Source: Sphingomonas sp. SORGH_AS_0879 (GTDB lineage Bacteria > Pseudomonadota > Alphaproteobacteria > Sphingomonadales > Sphingomonadaceae). From it: 64,000 bases of DNA. Shown one piece after another: positions 8,285 through 24,535 of this stretch. Position numbers and translations under genes: made by a program. The stretch covers positions 754,001 to 818,000 of the forward strand of contig NZ_JAUTBJ010000002.1 in NCBI RefSeq assembly GCF_030819175.1, given 5' to 3'. Positions within the stretch are counted from its first letter, which is position 1; each line of letters opens with the position of its first letter. Under the pieces are notes generated by a model that saw only the letters and a list, made by a program, of their open reading frames with translations, ran no database searches and had not been told where the DNA came from.

Positions 8285-9313
8285 TCAGGCTCCGACCGCC
8301 TCCGCCACGTTCGCGAATCCGTCGCGGGCGAGCAGCGTGTCGAGATCGGCCAGGATGCGCGCCGCCAGACCGGGCCCTTCATAGACCAGCGCCGAATAGA
8401 GTTGCACCAGGCTCGCCCCCGTCCGGATGCGGGCATAGGCCTCCGCCCCGCTATCGATCCCGCCCGCCGCGATCAGCGTCATGGCAGCCCCGGTGGCTTG
8501 TCGGAAATCGGCCAGCCGGGCTCGGGCGAGCCGGGCGAGGGGGCGACCCGACAGTCCGCCGGTTTCGGCGGCGTTGGCGCTTCTCACATCGGGGCGGGTG
8601 ATGGTGGTGTTGCCGATGATGATCGCATCCAGCCGATGGTCGATCGCGGCGCGCGAAATCTCATCGATCTGAGCGGGTTCGAGGTCGGGCGCGACCTTCA
8701 GGAACAGCGGCACCGAGCCCGCCGCCTCCCGCGACGCCGCCAGCAACTCGGTCAGCGCCGGGCCATGTTGCAGATCGCGCAGGCCCGGCGTGTTGGGGCT
8801 GGAAATGTTGATCGTGACATAATCGGCGATCGGCGCGGCGTGGGTCACGCCGTGGCGATAGTCGGCGATCCGGTCGGCGGCGTCCTTGTTCGCACCGACA
8901 TTGATGCCCAGCACACCTTTACGCTTCGCCGCCTTCGCCCGCGCCAGCCCCGCGTCCAGCCCGCCATTGTTGAAGCCATAGCGGTTGACGACGCCCTTGT
9001 CCTCGACCAGCCGGAACAGGCGGGGCTTGGGATTGCCGGGCTGGGGTTTGGGGGTCAGCGTGCCGATCTCGACCATGCCGAAGCCCAGGCCGAAAAAGCC
9101 GTCGATCGCCTCGCCATTCTTGTCCACGCCCGCCGCCAGCCCCAGCGGATTGGCGAAGTCGATCCCCGCCACGCGTGTCGCCAGACGCGGATAGCGCGCC
9201 GGATCGACCCCCAGCGGCGCCCCCAGCGACCCCCAGCGCGACAGCATCGCCACCGTCAGACCATGGGCGCGTTCGGCATCGAGGGCGAAGAGGAGCGGGT
9301 GGTAAAAGGCCAT
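8285..9313 (-). CDS. pyrD: Dihydroorotate dehydrogenase (quinone), class 2
   Basis: Oxidises dihydroorotate to orotate in pyrimidine synthesis, passing electrons to quinone at the inner membrane. The 342-residue length, the N-terminal membrane-associating helices (MAFYHPLLFALDAERAHGL) and the serine-type active-site motif NISSPNTPGLRDLQ (about 169-182) identify class 2. Other visible flavin-site motifs are NPLGLAAGVDKNGE (55-68), NRYGFNNGG (110-118), GNTT and AAGGI near residue 275. The upstream space is filled by a family B repeat. It is followed closely by ggt. Confidence 0.96.
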   Translation of the reverse strand: MAFYHPLLFALDAERAHGLTVAMLSRWGSLGAPLGVDPARYPRLATRVAGIDFANPLGLAAGVDKNGEAIDGFFGLGFGMVEIGTLTPKPQPGNPKPRLFRLVEDKGVVNRYGFNNGGLDAGLARAKAAKRKGVLGINVGANKDAADRIADYRHGVTHAAPIADYVTINISSPNTPGLRDLQHGPALTELLAASREAAGSVPLFLKVAPDLEPAQIDEISRAAIDHRLDAIIIGNTTITRPDVRSANAAETGGLSGRPLARLARARLADFRQATGAAMTLIAAGGIDSGAEAYARIRTGASLVQLYSALVYEGPGLAARILADLDTLLARDGFANVAEAVGA

Positions 9314-9393
9314 GTCGGGCCGGTTAGCGGATTGCGCGGGGAGGGGAAAGGTGTGGGAGCGGCCCGCTTCTTACTCCCCTCCCATCTTCACTA

Positions 9394-9502
9394 CTCCCCC
9401 TCCCGCAGGCGGGAGGGGGTTGGGGGGAGGGGAGGGTGTCTCACCGAGACTGTCGCCCGTGGCGTTCCCTCCCCCATCCCCTCCCGCTTGCGGGAGGGGA
9501 GT
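9394..9502. repeat. Family B composite repeat
   Basis: Two palindromes, CCCCTCCCGC..GCGGGAGGGG at 9396-9419 and CCCCTCCCGCTTGCGGGAGG at 9478-9499, flank a core at 9440-9464. The core begins GTCTCACCGAGAC and ends CCCGTGGC. The same outer palindromes and core recur at 30821-30925, 45614-45715 (core inverted) and 48838-49003, with a diverged copy at 59815-59980. Confidence 0.8.
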
Positions 9503-9546
9503 GCCCGGATCGGCTGGCGTGCACCTTTTCACCCGAATTTCTCCAA

Positions 9547-9571
9547 GGAACGCTATGACATAACATGGGTT
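9547..9571 (+). promoter_or_regulatory. Candidate general-stress (sigma EcfG type) promoter
   Basis: GGAAC at 9547-9551, exactly 16 bases, then GGTT at 9568-9571. The known EcfG consensus is GGAAC-N16/17-CGTT, so one base differs. The start codon of the catalase-related gene is 26 bases further on, behind AGGGAG. Confidence 0.5.
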
Positions 9572-9597
9572 TGTGGAGGCCTATAGGGAGAGCCCCG

Positions 9598-10686
9598 ATG
9601 AAGACCCCCGTGCCATTCACCCCGCAGATCGAAGACGTGAAGCCAGAGGAAGGCGAAACCGTCGAGCAGATTAAGCAGTCCTTCGCGCATATCCTTGACA
9701 CCACGTCGAAGGATTATGGCCACGGCGTCCGCGCGGTCCATGCCAAGGCGCACGGCATCATCCGGGGCACGCTGACCGTTCATGACGGCCTTCCGCCCGA
9801 ACTGGCGCAGGGGCTGTTCGCGCGGGGCGGCGACTATGAGGCGGTGGCGCGCATCTCGACCAATCCGGGCGACATATTGGACGACGCGATCGGCCTGCCG
9901 CGCGGGCTGGCGCTCAAGGTCATCGGGGTCGAGGGCGAGCGGCTGCCCGGCTCGGAGGGCGATGCGACCCAGGATTTCGTGATGGCCAACGCGCCGGTCT
10001 TCACCGCGCCGACCGCCGACGCCTTCGCCAAGAATCTGAAGATGCTGGCCACCACCACCGACAAGGCGGAAGGGGGCAAGAAGCTGCTCTCGGGCATCCT
10101 TCGCGGGATCGAGGCGACGCTGGAGACGGTCGGGATCGAGAGCCCGACGCTCCAGACGCTGGGCGGGGCGAAGCAGGTCCATCCGCTGGGCGAGACCTAT
10201 TACAGCCAGACGCCGTTCCGCTATGGCGACCATGTCGCCAAATTCGCCCTCTTCCCCGTCAGCCCCGCCCTGACCCAGTTAACCGGCGACACGGTGGACA
10301 CCCACGACCGGCCCGATGCGCTGCGCGAGGTGGTGCGCGAAGTGATGATCGAGCAGGGCGGCCAGTGGGAACTCCGCGTCCAGCTCAACCGCGATCTGGA
10401 ATCCATGCCGATCGAGGACGCCACCGCCGAATGGAGCGAGGAGGACAGTCCCTATGTCACCGTCGCGACCTTCGCCGCCGAACCGCAGATCAGTTGGCAG
10501 AATGGCGAGACCAAGGCGATCGACGACGCACTGTCCTACAGCATCTGGCACGGCCTCGCCGCGCATCAGCCGCTGGGCAATGTCAACCGGGCGCGCAAGG
10601 ACACCTATCGCTTCTCGGCGGACTATCGCGGTCGGGTGAATGGCTGTCCGATGCATGAGCCGCGCGAACTGGCCGAGTTGCCGTGA
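9598..10686 (+). CDS. Catalase-superfamily protein (SrpA-like)
   Basis: A 362-residue single-domain catalase-fold protein, shorter than true monofunctional catalases. A distal-side block HAKAHGIIRGTLTV (about 43-56) contains the histidine-glycine pattern of the fold, and GLALKVIGVEG resembles the catalase core. Near the C-terminus RKDTY (RxxxY) could supply a haem-ligating tyrosine, but this is uncertain. The start at 9598 is chosen because AGGGAG lies about 8 bases upstream; an ATG at 9565 would lie inside the putative promoter. No signal peptide is seen. A role in peroxide or organic oxidant handling under stress is inferred from the fold and the upstream promoter-like site. Confidence 0.8.
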   Translation: MKTPVPFTPQIEDVKPEEGETVEQIKQSFAHILDTTSKDYGHGVRAVHAKAHGIIRGTLTVHDGLPPELAQGLFARGGDYEAVARISTNPGDILDDAIGLPRGLALKVIGVEGERLPGSEGDATQDFVMANAPVFTAPTADAFAKNLKMLATTTDKAEGGKKLLSGILRGIEATLETVGIESPTLQTLGGAKQVHPLGETYYSQTPFRYGDHVAKFALFPVSPALTQLTGDTVDTHDRPDALREVVREVMIEQGGQWELRVQLNRDLESMPIEDATAEWSEEDSPYVTVATFAAEPQISWQNGETKAIDDALSYSIWHGLAAHQPLGNVNRARKDTYRFSADYRGRVNGCPMHEPRELAELP

Positions 10687-10714
10687 TGATGGCCCAAGGG
10701 CTAGGACTGGCGGC

Positions 10715-11488
10715 ATGATCCGTCTGTTTCATGTCAGCGACGTGCATTTCGGTGCCGAAGACCCCGCCGCCCTCGCCTGGTTCGCCGAGCGGGTGGCGGA
10801 GGAAAAGCCCGATGCGGTCATCATGACCGGCGACCTGACCATGCGCGCGACCAAGCGCGAGTTTCAGGCGGGCGGGGAATGGCTGCGATCGCTGGGCGTG
10901 CCGGTGACGGTCGAGGTCGGCAATCACGACATCCCCTATTATTGGGACCCGTTCCGGCGGTTCTTCGCGCCCTATCAGCGCTATGCGGCGGTCGAGCGGA
11001 TGATCGAGAAACCGCTCGACCTGCCCGGCGTGACGGTGGTGCCGCTCAAGACCACCGCACGCGCCCAGTGGCGGTGGAACTGGTCCAAGGGGCGGGTCAG
11101 CCTCGGTTCGCTCCGCCGTGCGCTCGCGCTGATCGAGCAGGCGCCCAAGGATCATTTGATCCTGGTCGCCGCGCACCACCCGCTGATCGAGGGCGGGACC
11201 AAGGGCACGGCCAAGACCCGCAACGGCGACGAAGCGCTGACCCAACTCGCGGCGGCGGGTGCCCATGCGGTGCTGAGCGGGCATGTCCATGACCCGTTCG
11301 ATGTGCCGGTCGATCGCAATGGCTGGATCATCCGGATGATCGGTGCGGGCACCCTGTCCAAGCGCACCCGCAAGACCCCGCCCGCCTTCAACGAGATCCG
11401 TGTCGAGGGGCTGGCGTTCGAGACGCTGGTCCGCCGCTTCGGCGAAACCGCGCCGCATGTCATCACCGAGGATATGCGGACGGGGTGA
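10715..11488 (+). CDS. Metallophosphoesterase family protein
   Basis: A 257-residue cytoplasmic calcineurin-like phosphoesterase. The five metal-binding blocks are all present in order: DVHFG (9-13), GDLT (about 41-44), GNHDIP (about 69-74), AAHHP (about 152) and SGHVHDP (about 189-195). The substrate is not evident; relatives hydrolyse phosphodiesters such as cyclic nucleotides or glycerophosphodiesters. The ATG at 10715 places the first metal ligands at the usual N-terminal position. It follows the catalase-related gene by 28 bases and may be co-transcribed with it. Confidence 0.88.
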   Translation: MIRLFHVSDVHFGAEDPAALAWFAERVAEEKPDAVIMTGDLTMRATKREFQAGGEWLRSLGVPVTVEVGNHDIPYYWDPFRRFFAPYQRYAAVERMIEKPLDLPGVTVVPLKTTARAQWRWNWSKGRVSLGSLRRALALIEQAPKDHLILVAAHHPLIEGGTKGTAKTRNGDEALTQLAAAGAHAVLSGHVHDPFDVPVDRNGWIIRMIGAGTLSKRTRKTPPAFNEIRVEGLAFETLVRRFGETAPHVITEDMRTG

Positions 11489-11517
11489 TCGGTTTGGGTT
11501 TGGTTTGGGCGGGGTGC

Positions 11518-11655
11518 GGCCTTCGACTTCGCTCAGGCTGAACGGGGTTTGGTATAGTTCTCAGCGACTATGTCCGGGTTCAGAAGGCACCGGCTCTACC
11601 GGCGTTGACGTAATCGCTTCCCAACCTCCGTTCAGCCTGAGCGAAGTCGAAGGCC
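11518..11655. repeat. Family C repeat pair, facing arms
   Basis: The left arm at 11518-11543 contains GGCCTTCGACTTCGCTCAGG. The right arm at 11625-11655 contains CCTGAGCGAAGTCGAAGGCC, its exact reverse complement. About 80 unrelated bases lie between. Further copies are at 31715-31803, 36676-36707, 49912-50018, 57839-57866 and 63601-63709. Confidence 0.85.
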
Positions 11656-11687
11656 ACGACCACGCGCATCGTGTGGATCATAAAGAT

Positions 11688-11822
11688 GTTCGCGCGGAGG
11701 CGCGGAGAACGCGGAGGTGTCGGGCTGGTGGCGCGGTCACCCTACCGATCACAGGTCGATAGCAACAGGACATAGATGCGGCGTGCAAGACAGTTCCGCG
11801 TCCTCCACGCCTCCGCGCCAAC
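11688..11822. repeat. Family F inverted repeat of GCGGAGG units
   Basis: GCGCGGAGGCGCGGAGAACG at 11691-11710 is mirrored by CCGCGTCCTCCACGCCTCCG at 11796-11815, with about 80 bases between. Together with the family C pair it fills the 387-base gap 11489-11875. No ORF with ribosome-binding signals was found in this gap. Confidence 0.6.
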
Positions 11823-11875
11823 CATCCTGAGTTTCGCCGACCGCCTTCCGAAACCGGGCTCCGCCTCGGGTCCGC

Positions 11876-13114
11876 TTACCCCTTCATCACATGCGGGCGC
11901 GCGGCGACCTGGTCGAACATCCGGCCCGGCTGGTCGAGCCAGATCGGCGACAACTTGGTCGAGTCGACGCGCTCCAGCCCGACCGCATAGGCGCAGCGTG
12001 AGACGCCCCAGTCGGTATGCGCCGCGGCGGCGAGGACGGGGACGAACATCGGGCGACCGGCGGCGTCGATCACATGGATCGCCTCGCGCGGCAACGCCGT
12101 GACGCCGCGCACGGTACGGCTCTCGCCCGCCCCCAGCGCGAAGGGCGGGACGATCGGGCGCCCCTGGGGCTGACGGGCCAGTTCGATCAGTTGCGCGTCG
12201 AGCCCGGCATGGGCGCTCAGCAGCCGAAGATCGACCGCGACCCGCCCGATCGGGGTCGCGCCGGTATTATGCACCGTCACTTCCGCCTCGATCGTCGCCG
12301 ACAGCATGTTCAGCCCGACGCGCAAGGGACGCGCCTCGACCGCCAGGAAGCTCGGCTCGGGCGGCAGGGCGGGAGCGGCGGCGGGTTGGGCCGGGGCCGG
12401 TTGAGGCGCGCGAGGGACGGCGGGGCGTTCGTCCACCGGCTCGGCGGGCGGCGGCACCGGGGCGATGGTCGGCGCGGGCAGCGCCTGCGGGCGACGGCTG
12501 CGACGACCCAGCCACAGGCCAATGGCGAGCGCGGCGAGCCCCGTACCGATCAGCAGCGGCCAGAAGGGCAGGTCGCGCTCCGCCTCGCCGCTTTCCGGTG
12601 CGGCGGTGCCGGGGGCGGCGATCGCCGGGCTTGTCGTCTGGGCGTTGGTGATCGTCATCCCCTCGGCACCCGCATCGGGCCGGTTGGCCATCGTCGCATC
12701 GGGCGAGGTTTCGGGATCGGGCAGGCGGGTCGCGGGCGGCTCGGGCGACGGGGTGGGGGCGGGCGTCTCGACCGGGAGTGGCGTGGCGGCGGGGGCCGGG
12801 GTCGCGCGCGGCGTGGGCCGGGGGGTGGGCGTGGCACGCGGGGTCGGCGTCGGCGTGGCTTCGAGCGCGCGCTGGCTCGGCAGGACGAGGCGCGGCGTCG
12901 CCGGGGTCGGAACCGGCGTTGGCACGGCTTGTGGGGTGGTCGTGCGCGGGCTCAGGCTGAACCCGTCCAGGCCGCTCGTCGAGGGGCGGGGAGCGGCATC
13001 ACCATCCTGGGGCGCGGTCTGGGCGAGGGCGGGCCCGGCCAGCATCGGAGCGAGCACCGGCGCCAGCGTCAGGGCAAGGAGGCGCGCGATGCGACGCGGC
13101 CCGGACGATGTCAT
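11876..13114 (-). CDS. Pro/Thr-rich membrane-anchored protein of unknown function
   Basis: About 412 residues. A signal sequence (RRIARLLALTLAPVLAPMLAGPALAQ) is followed by a long Pro/Thr/Ala stretch (about 55-140) built of repeats such as TPTPRATPTPRPTPRATPAP, then a transmembrane helix WPLLIGTGLAALAIGLWLGRR (about 187-207), a second Pro-rich linker, and a C-terminal folded region from about 255 rich in beta-type sequence (EAEVTVHNTGATPIGRVAVDLRL). The start at 13114 is preferred over 13123 because GAGGA is about 9 bases upstream of it and abuts the other. It is divergent from rpoB. No enzymatic motif is seen; the C-terminus resembles an immunoglobulin-like beta sandwich only in general style. 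Confidence 0.8.
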   Translation of the reverse strand: MTSSGPRRIARLLALTLAPVLAPMLAGPALAQTAPQDGDAAPRPSTSGLDGFSLSPRTTTPQAVPTPVPTPATPRLVLPSQRALEATPTPTPRATPTPRPTPRATPAPAATPLPVETPAPTPSPEPPATRLPDPETSPDATMANRPDAGAEGMTITNAQTTSPAIAAPGTAAPESGEAERDLPFWPLLIGTGLAALAIGLWLGRRSRRPQALPAPTIAPVPPPAEPVDERPAVPRAPQPAPAQPAAAPALPPEPSFLAVEARPLRVGLNMLSATIEAEVTVHNTGATPIGRVAVDLRLLSAHAGLDAQLIELARQPQGRPIVPPFALGAGESRTVRGVTALPREAIHVIDAAGRPMFVPVLAAAAHTDWGVSRCAYAVGLERVDSTKLSPIWLDQPGRMFDQVAARPHVMKG

Positions 13115-13292
13115 GAAAGGCATTCCTCGTGGTAACTATAATCTTCACCGACCGTTCGGGCCACCGGCCCGACCGCTAAGCCGTGCCCGGTAGGACCGGC
13201 GGATGCAACCCCTTGTGTACCGGCATATGCGGCCAATATATGGCAGAGCGGGTTGGCGCGGGAACTTTCCCCGCAGGGCTGCGTGTCCCGGT

Positions 13293-13321
13293 TTGACACC
13301 GGGGGGTATCGCCCCTATATC
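13293..13321 (+). promoter_or_regulatory. Strong housekeeping promoter of rpoBC
   Basis: A perfect TTGACA at 13293-13298, a 17-base spacer, then TATATC at 13316-13321. The predicted start of transcription is near 13328, giving a leader of about 185 bases before rpoB. It is the best sigma-70-type match seen in the window. Confidence 0.75.
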
Positions 13322-13400
13322 GCGACCATCCACCACAATCTTCGGGAAATGATGCGCCTTCGCGCAGCGTGTCGGTCGAATGGGAGATTGCTGGTTTAGC

Positions 13401-13479
13401 AGACGCCGGATGCCGCCGCACATCGATGCGAGCGGCCTTTCGGCGTCTGTCGTTGCGTCTCGCCCGGAGGCATCCGGGC
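13401..13479 (+). promoter_or_regulatory. Hairpins in the rpoB 5' leader
   Basis: AGACGCCG at 13401-13408 pairs perfectly with CGGCGTCT at 13441-13448. A compact stem GCCCGGA-GGCA-TCCGGGC lies at 13462-13479. There is no U-run after either, so they look like regulatory or RNA-processing structures and not intrinsic terminators. Confidence 0.45.
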
Positions 13480-13511
13480 AGTGATTTACGGCTGACGAGG
13501 CAGACAGACCC

Positions 13512-17690
<4,179 letters not shown>

Positions 17691-17698
17691 GAAACGGA

Positions 17699-17725
17699 GC
17701 CGGTGGGGCCACCCGCCCCGCCGGC
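17699..17725 (+). other. Hairpin in the rpoB-rpoC spacer
   Basis: GCCGGTGGGG at 17699-17708 pairs with CCCCGCCGGC at 17716-17725 (one G-U pair), with a 7-base loop and no U-tract. It may stabilise or process the rpoB-rpoC mRNA. rpoC has its own AGGAAA ribosome-binding site further on. Confidence 0.5.
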
Positions 17726-17773
17726 GCCTTCTCGCTCGCCCGATGAATTTTCCCTCCCTGTGAGGAAAGCAAA

Positions 17774-22060
<4,287 letters not shown>

Positions 22061-22087
22061 TCCGGCTAACGGATTGAAATCGAAAGG

Positions 22088-22120
22088 GCCGCCGTCCGGG
22101 CAACCGGGCGGCGGCTTTTT
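22088..22120 (+). terminator. Intrinsic terminator of rpoBC
   Basis: GCCGCCGTCCGG pairs with CCGGGCGGCGGC (one G-U pair) around a short loop and is followed at once by TTTTT (22116-22120). It lies 28 bases after the rpoC stop. Confidence 0.9.
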
Positions 22121-22331
22121 ACTGGCACCGATCAACGCTTGAGGATTGACGCCGCCGGTCCCGCATGGCGGAGAAAGTGTTGCGACGAAAACGACGGATT
22201 TGCGCCGAATGGAGGGTGCGTGAGGCCGTTGCGCGGGAACCGAAACGCCCTCCCAACCATATACGAATATTGGAGAAGATCCCGGACGCGCGCGGGTTAT
22301 TGGCGTGCCGATGGGACCCCGGAGACCTGAA

Positions 22332-22511
22332 ATGACGTCCCCCGAGATTGACGAAGACTATTTCTACCAACGTGCTGAAACAGAACTAGAATTGGCCCAG
22401 AAGGCGACCCATCCGGCAGCGGTCCGGGCGCATTACATCATCGCCAACCATTATCTGGACCGGGCGTATAGCCAGCCCGATGCGGGCGCGGCGGTCGAGG
22501 CGGCGGAGTAG
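22332..22511 (+). CDS. Small acidic protein of unknown function (59 residues)
   Basis: Starts MTSPEIDEDYFYQRAETELE at an ATG preceded by GGAG about 8 bases away, which makes it a credible gene despite its size. The composition is acidic and strongly helical (AETELELAQKATHPAAVRAHYIIANHYLDRAY), resembling a single TPR-like helical pair. No membrane segment or cysteine is present. It stands alone between the rpoC terminator and a hairpin at 22554-22580. The function is not recognised. Confidence 0.75.
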   Translation: MTSPEIDEDYFYQRAETELELAQKATHPAAVRAHYIIANHYLDRAYSQPDAGAAVEAAE

Positions 22512-22553
22512 CCGAACGGGCGCCAGGCCCGACCCGATGGGAGAATATCGCAG

Positions 22554-22580
22554 CCGCCTCGGCCATCATGGCCGGGGCGG
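22554..22580 (+). terminator. Hairpin, possible terminator of the small acidic protein gene
   Basis: CCGCCTCGGCC at 22554-22564 pairs with GGCCGGGGCGG at 22570-22580 around ATCAT. Only a short TT follows, so termination would be weak or Rho-assisted. The following 190 bases to the next gene hold a degenerate CTCCCC..GGGGGAG hairpin and nothing else recognised. Confidence 0.5.
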
Positions 22581-22770
22581 TTCGTCATGTCGGGTGGGTG
22601 GAGCCGGAAGGGCTTCCTCCCCTTCTTCCCTGTAGGGGGAGTGGCTCACACGGACTCGGTCGAAGCTGACCGGGCGCTGGCCGGAAGGGATGGCAGTTCG
22701 AGGGGCAGGCGATAGGCCCGGATCGGAATGACCGCTCGACAGGGAGGTGAGGCGGATTTACGCGGCACCG

Positions 22771-24525
22771 ATGCACCGTGAACGATCCGCTCTCCCGTCC
22801 GCGACCTGTCCGGCTTCCTATCCCGCCGGACAAAGCCCGGGCGGTCGTGGACGGGCCATCGCGGCGCTGTGGCTGGTCTATGTCGTCGCCATGGCCATCG
22901 TCTTCCGCGTGCCGATCGCCAGTGGTTTCGACCTGGGTTTCGGCGACCGGGCGGACGGGCTGATCGAGATGACCATCCTCGAACATTGGCGCAATGTCTG
23001 GTCGGGCGTGTCGCCGTGGAACGGCGGATTCTACTTCCATCCCTATGGCGGGACACTGGGCTATAACGATGGCTATTTCCTCTATGGCCTATCCTATTCC
23101 TTCTGGCGGCTGTTCGCCGATCCCTTTCATGCCGACACGCTGAACATCCTGACCTTCAAGACGGTCGGATTTTTCGGGGCCTATGCGCTGGTAACGCGGT
23201 CGCTGGGCTGGGGCCGTGGGGCGGGGCTGTTCGTCGCGCTGTCCTTCACCATCGCGAGCAACATCGCGCTTCAGGCGGTCCATGCGCAGTTACAGAGCGT
23301 CGCCTTGCTGCCGATCGCGATGATGCTGGCCATCGCATGCGTTCGGGCCGAGGCGATGGGGCGGCACACCCGCGCGCGCCTGTCGGCGGTGGCGCTGGCC
23401 GCGCTGATCGCGGCGTGGCTGATGACATCCTATTATATGGCTTGGTTCACGATCTTCTCGGCCTGTCTGTTCCTGCTGTGCCGGGCGGTGCTGGGGGATC
23501 AGGCACAGCCCACCGCGACGATCGCGCTGGTCCGTCGTCATGCCGGGACCATCGCCTGCGGCCTCGGCAGCTTCGCGGTGCTGATCCTGCCCTTCCTGAC
23601 CGTCTATCTGCCCAAGCTGCGCGAGACGGGGGGCGAGGGCTATTTCGAGATGCTGGGCTATCTCATCACGCCGGTCATCGACATGGTGAATGTCGGGCCG
23701 GACAATTACCTTTGGGGTTGGATGTTTCGTCCGTTGCTGGCGCTGGTGCATCAAGTGCTGCCCGACGATCCGGCGCTGCCGGGGCGGGTGCTGCGCGGCG
23801 AGCATGAGGTCGGGTTCCCGCCGATCTTCTGCATCCTGTTGATCGTCACGGCATGGCGTATCCTGCGTCGCCGTCCGGTCGGGGAGGGGGCGACCGTGTC
23901 GGTCGAATGGCGCGCCTTCACGCTGGCGATGATCGTCGGCTGGGCGCTGACGCTGCAATTCTGGATCTTCTCGCCGTGGAACCTGGTCTTCTATCTGGTG
24001 CCGGGGGCCAAGGGTTTGCGGGTCGTGTCGCGCTATCAGCTTTGGCTGACCCTGCCGTTCCTGCTGATCGTCGTCTATGCTTGGCGTGCGCGGATGGCGG
24101 CCTTGCTGCGAAGCAAGCCCTGGTGGGGCGTCGCGATCGTCACGCTGCTACTGGCCGAGAATCTGAGCGCGGAAACCGCCGCGCCGCTCAGCCGTCGCGA
24201 ACAGCGCGCCGCGCTGGACGCGATTCCGCCGCCGCCTGCGGACTGCCGCGTCTTCTATGTGGTGGCATCGCGCGCGGGGGAGCCGCTCTACGTCAATGCC
24301 GAACTGAATGCCCTCTATCCGCACAATGTCGATGCGATGTTCCTGGCCGAACAATGGCGGGTGCCGACGATCAACGGCTTTTCGACCTTCAACCCGCCCG
24401 ACTGGCATTTCGCCGATCCGCTGGCGGGGGATTATGAGGCACGGGTGAAGCGCTATGTCGCGCGGCACGGACTGCGTCAGGTCTGCCGCCTCGACATGCG
24501 GCAGGCCCGGCCCTGGTCACGCTAG
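22771..24525 (+). CDS. Polytopic membrane protein, GT-C glycosyltransferase-like
   Basis: About 584 residues with ten or more hydrophobic helices and a C-terminal soluble region of about 120 residues. An early lumenal-type loop carries SGFDLGFGDRADGLIEMTILEHW, reminiscent of the acidic first-loop motif of GT-C polyprenyl-phosphate sugar transferases, and SPWNGGFYFHPYGG follows. The C-terminal part (CRVFYVVASRAGEPLYVNAE, STFNPPDWHF) has no recognised domain. The start is uncertain: an in-frame GTG at 22747 abuts AGGGAG with no spacing, and the ATG at 22771 lacks a clear ribosome-binding site. The GT-C call is an inference from layout only. Confidence 0.75.
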   Translation: MHRERSALPSATCPASYPAGQSPGGRGRAIAALWLVYVVAMAIVFRVPIASGFDLGFGDRADGLIEMTILEHWRNVWSGVSPWNGGFYFHPYGGTLGYNDGYFLYGLSYSFWRLFADPFHADTLNILTFKTVGFFGAYALVTRSLGWGRGAGLFVALSFTIASNIALQAVHAQLQSVALLPIAMMLAIACVRAEAMGRHTRARLSAVALAALIAAWLMTSYYMAWFTIFSACLFLLCRAVLGDQAQPTATIALVRRHAGTIACGLGSFAVLILPFLTVYLPKLRETGGEGYFEMLGYLITPVIDMVNVGPDNYLWGWMFRPLLALVHQVLPDDPALPGRVLRGEHEVGFPPIFCILLIVTAWRILRRRPVGEGATVSVEWRAFTLAMIVGWALTLQFWIFSPWNLVFYLVPGAKGLRVVSRYQLWLTLPFLLIVVYAWRARMAALLRSKPWWGVAIVTLLLAENLSAETAAPLSRREQRAALDAIPPPPADCRVFYVVASRAGEPLYVNAELNALYPHNVDAMFLAEQWRVPTINGFSTFNPPDWHFADPLAGDYEARVKRYVARHGLRQVCRLDMRQARPWSR

Positions 24526-24535
24526 GGCGGGGCGA

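Noticed and set aside
6472..8601. Plus-strand open frame of about 700 codons over ggt and pyrD
   Set aside because: Crosses two well-supported genes on the other strand and has shadow-type composition.
9394..9502. Clustered palindromes considered as a CRISPR array
   Set aside because: Only two repeat units per site, variable spacers shared between loci, and no cas genes.
13261..13285. GGAAC-N16-CGTG upstream of rpoB considered as a stress promoter
   Set aside because: The -10 is imperfect and it lies just before a much better TTGACA-N17-TATATC promoter; probably chance.
22239..22275. GGAACC..CGAA considered as an EcfG promoter for the small acidic protein
   Set aside because: The spacing is more than 20 bases and the -10 does not match CGTT.
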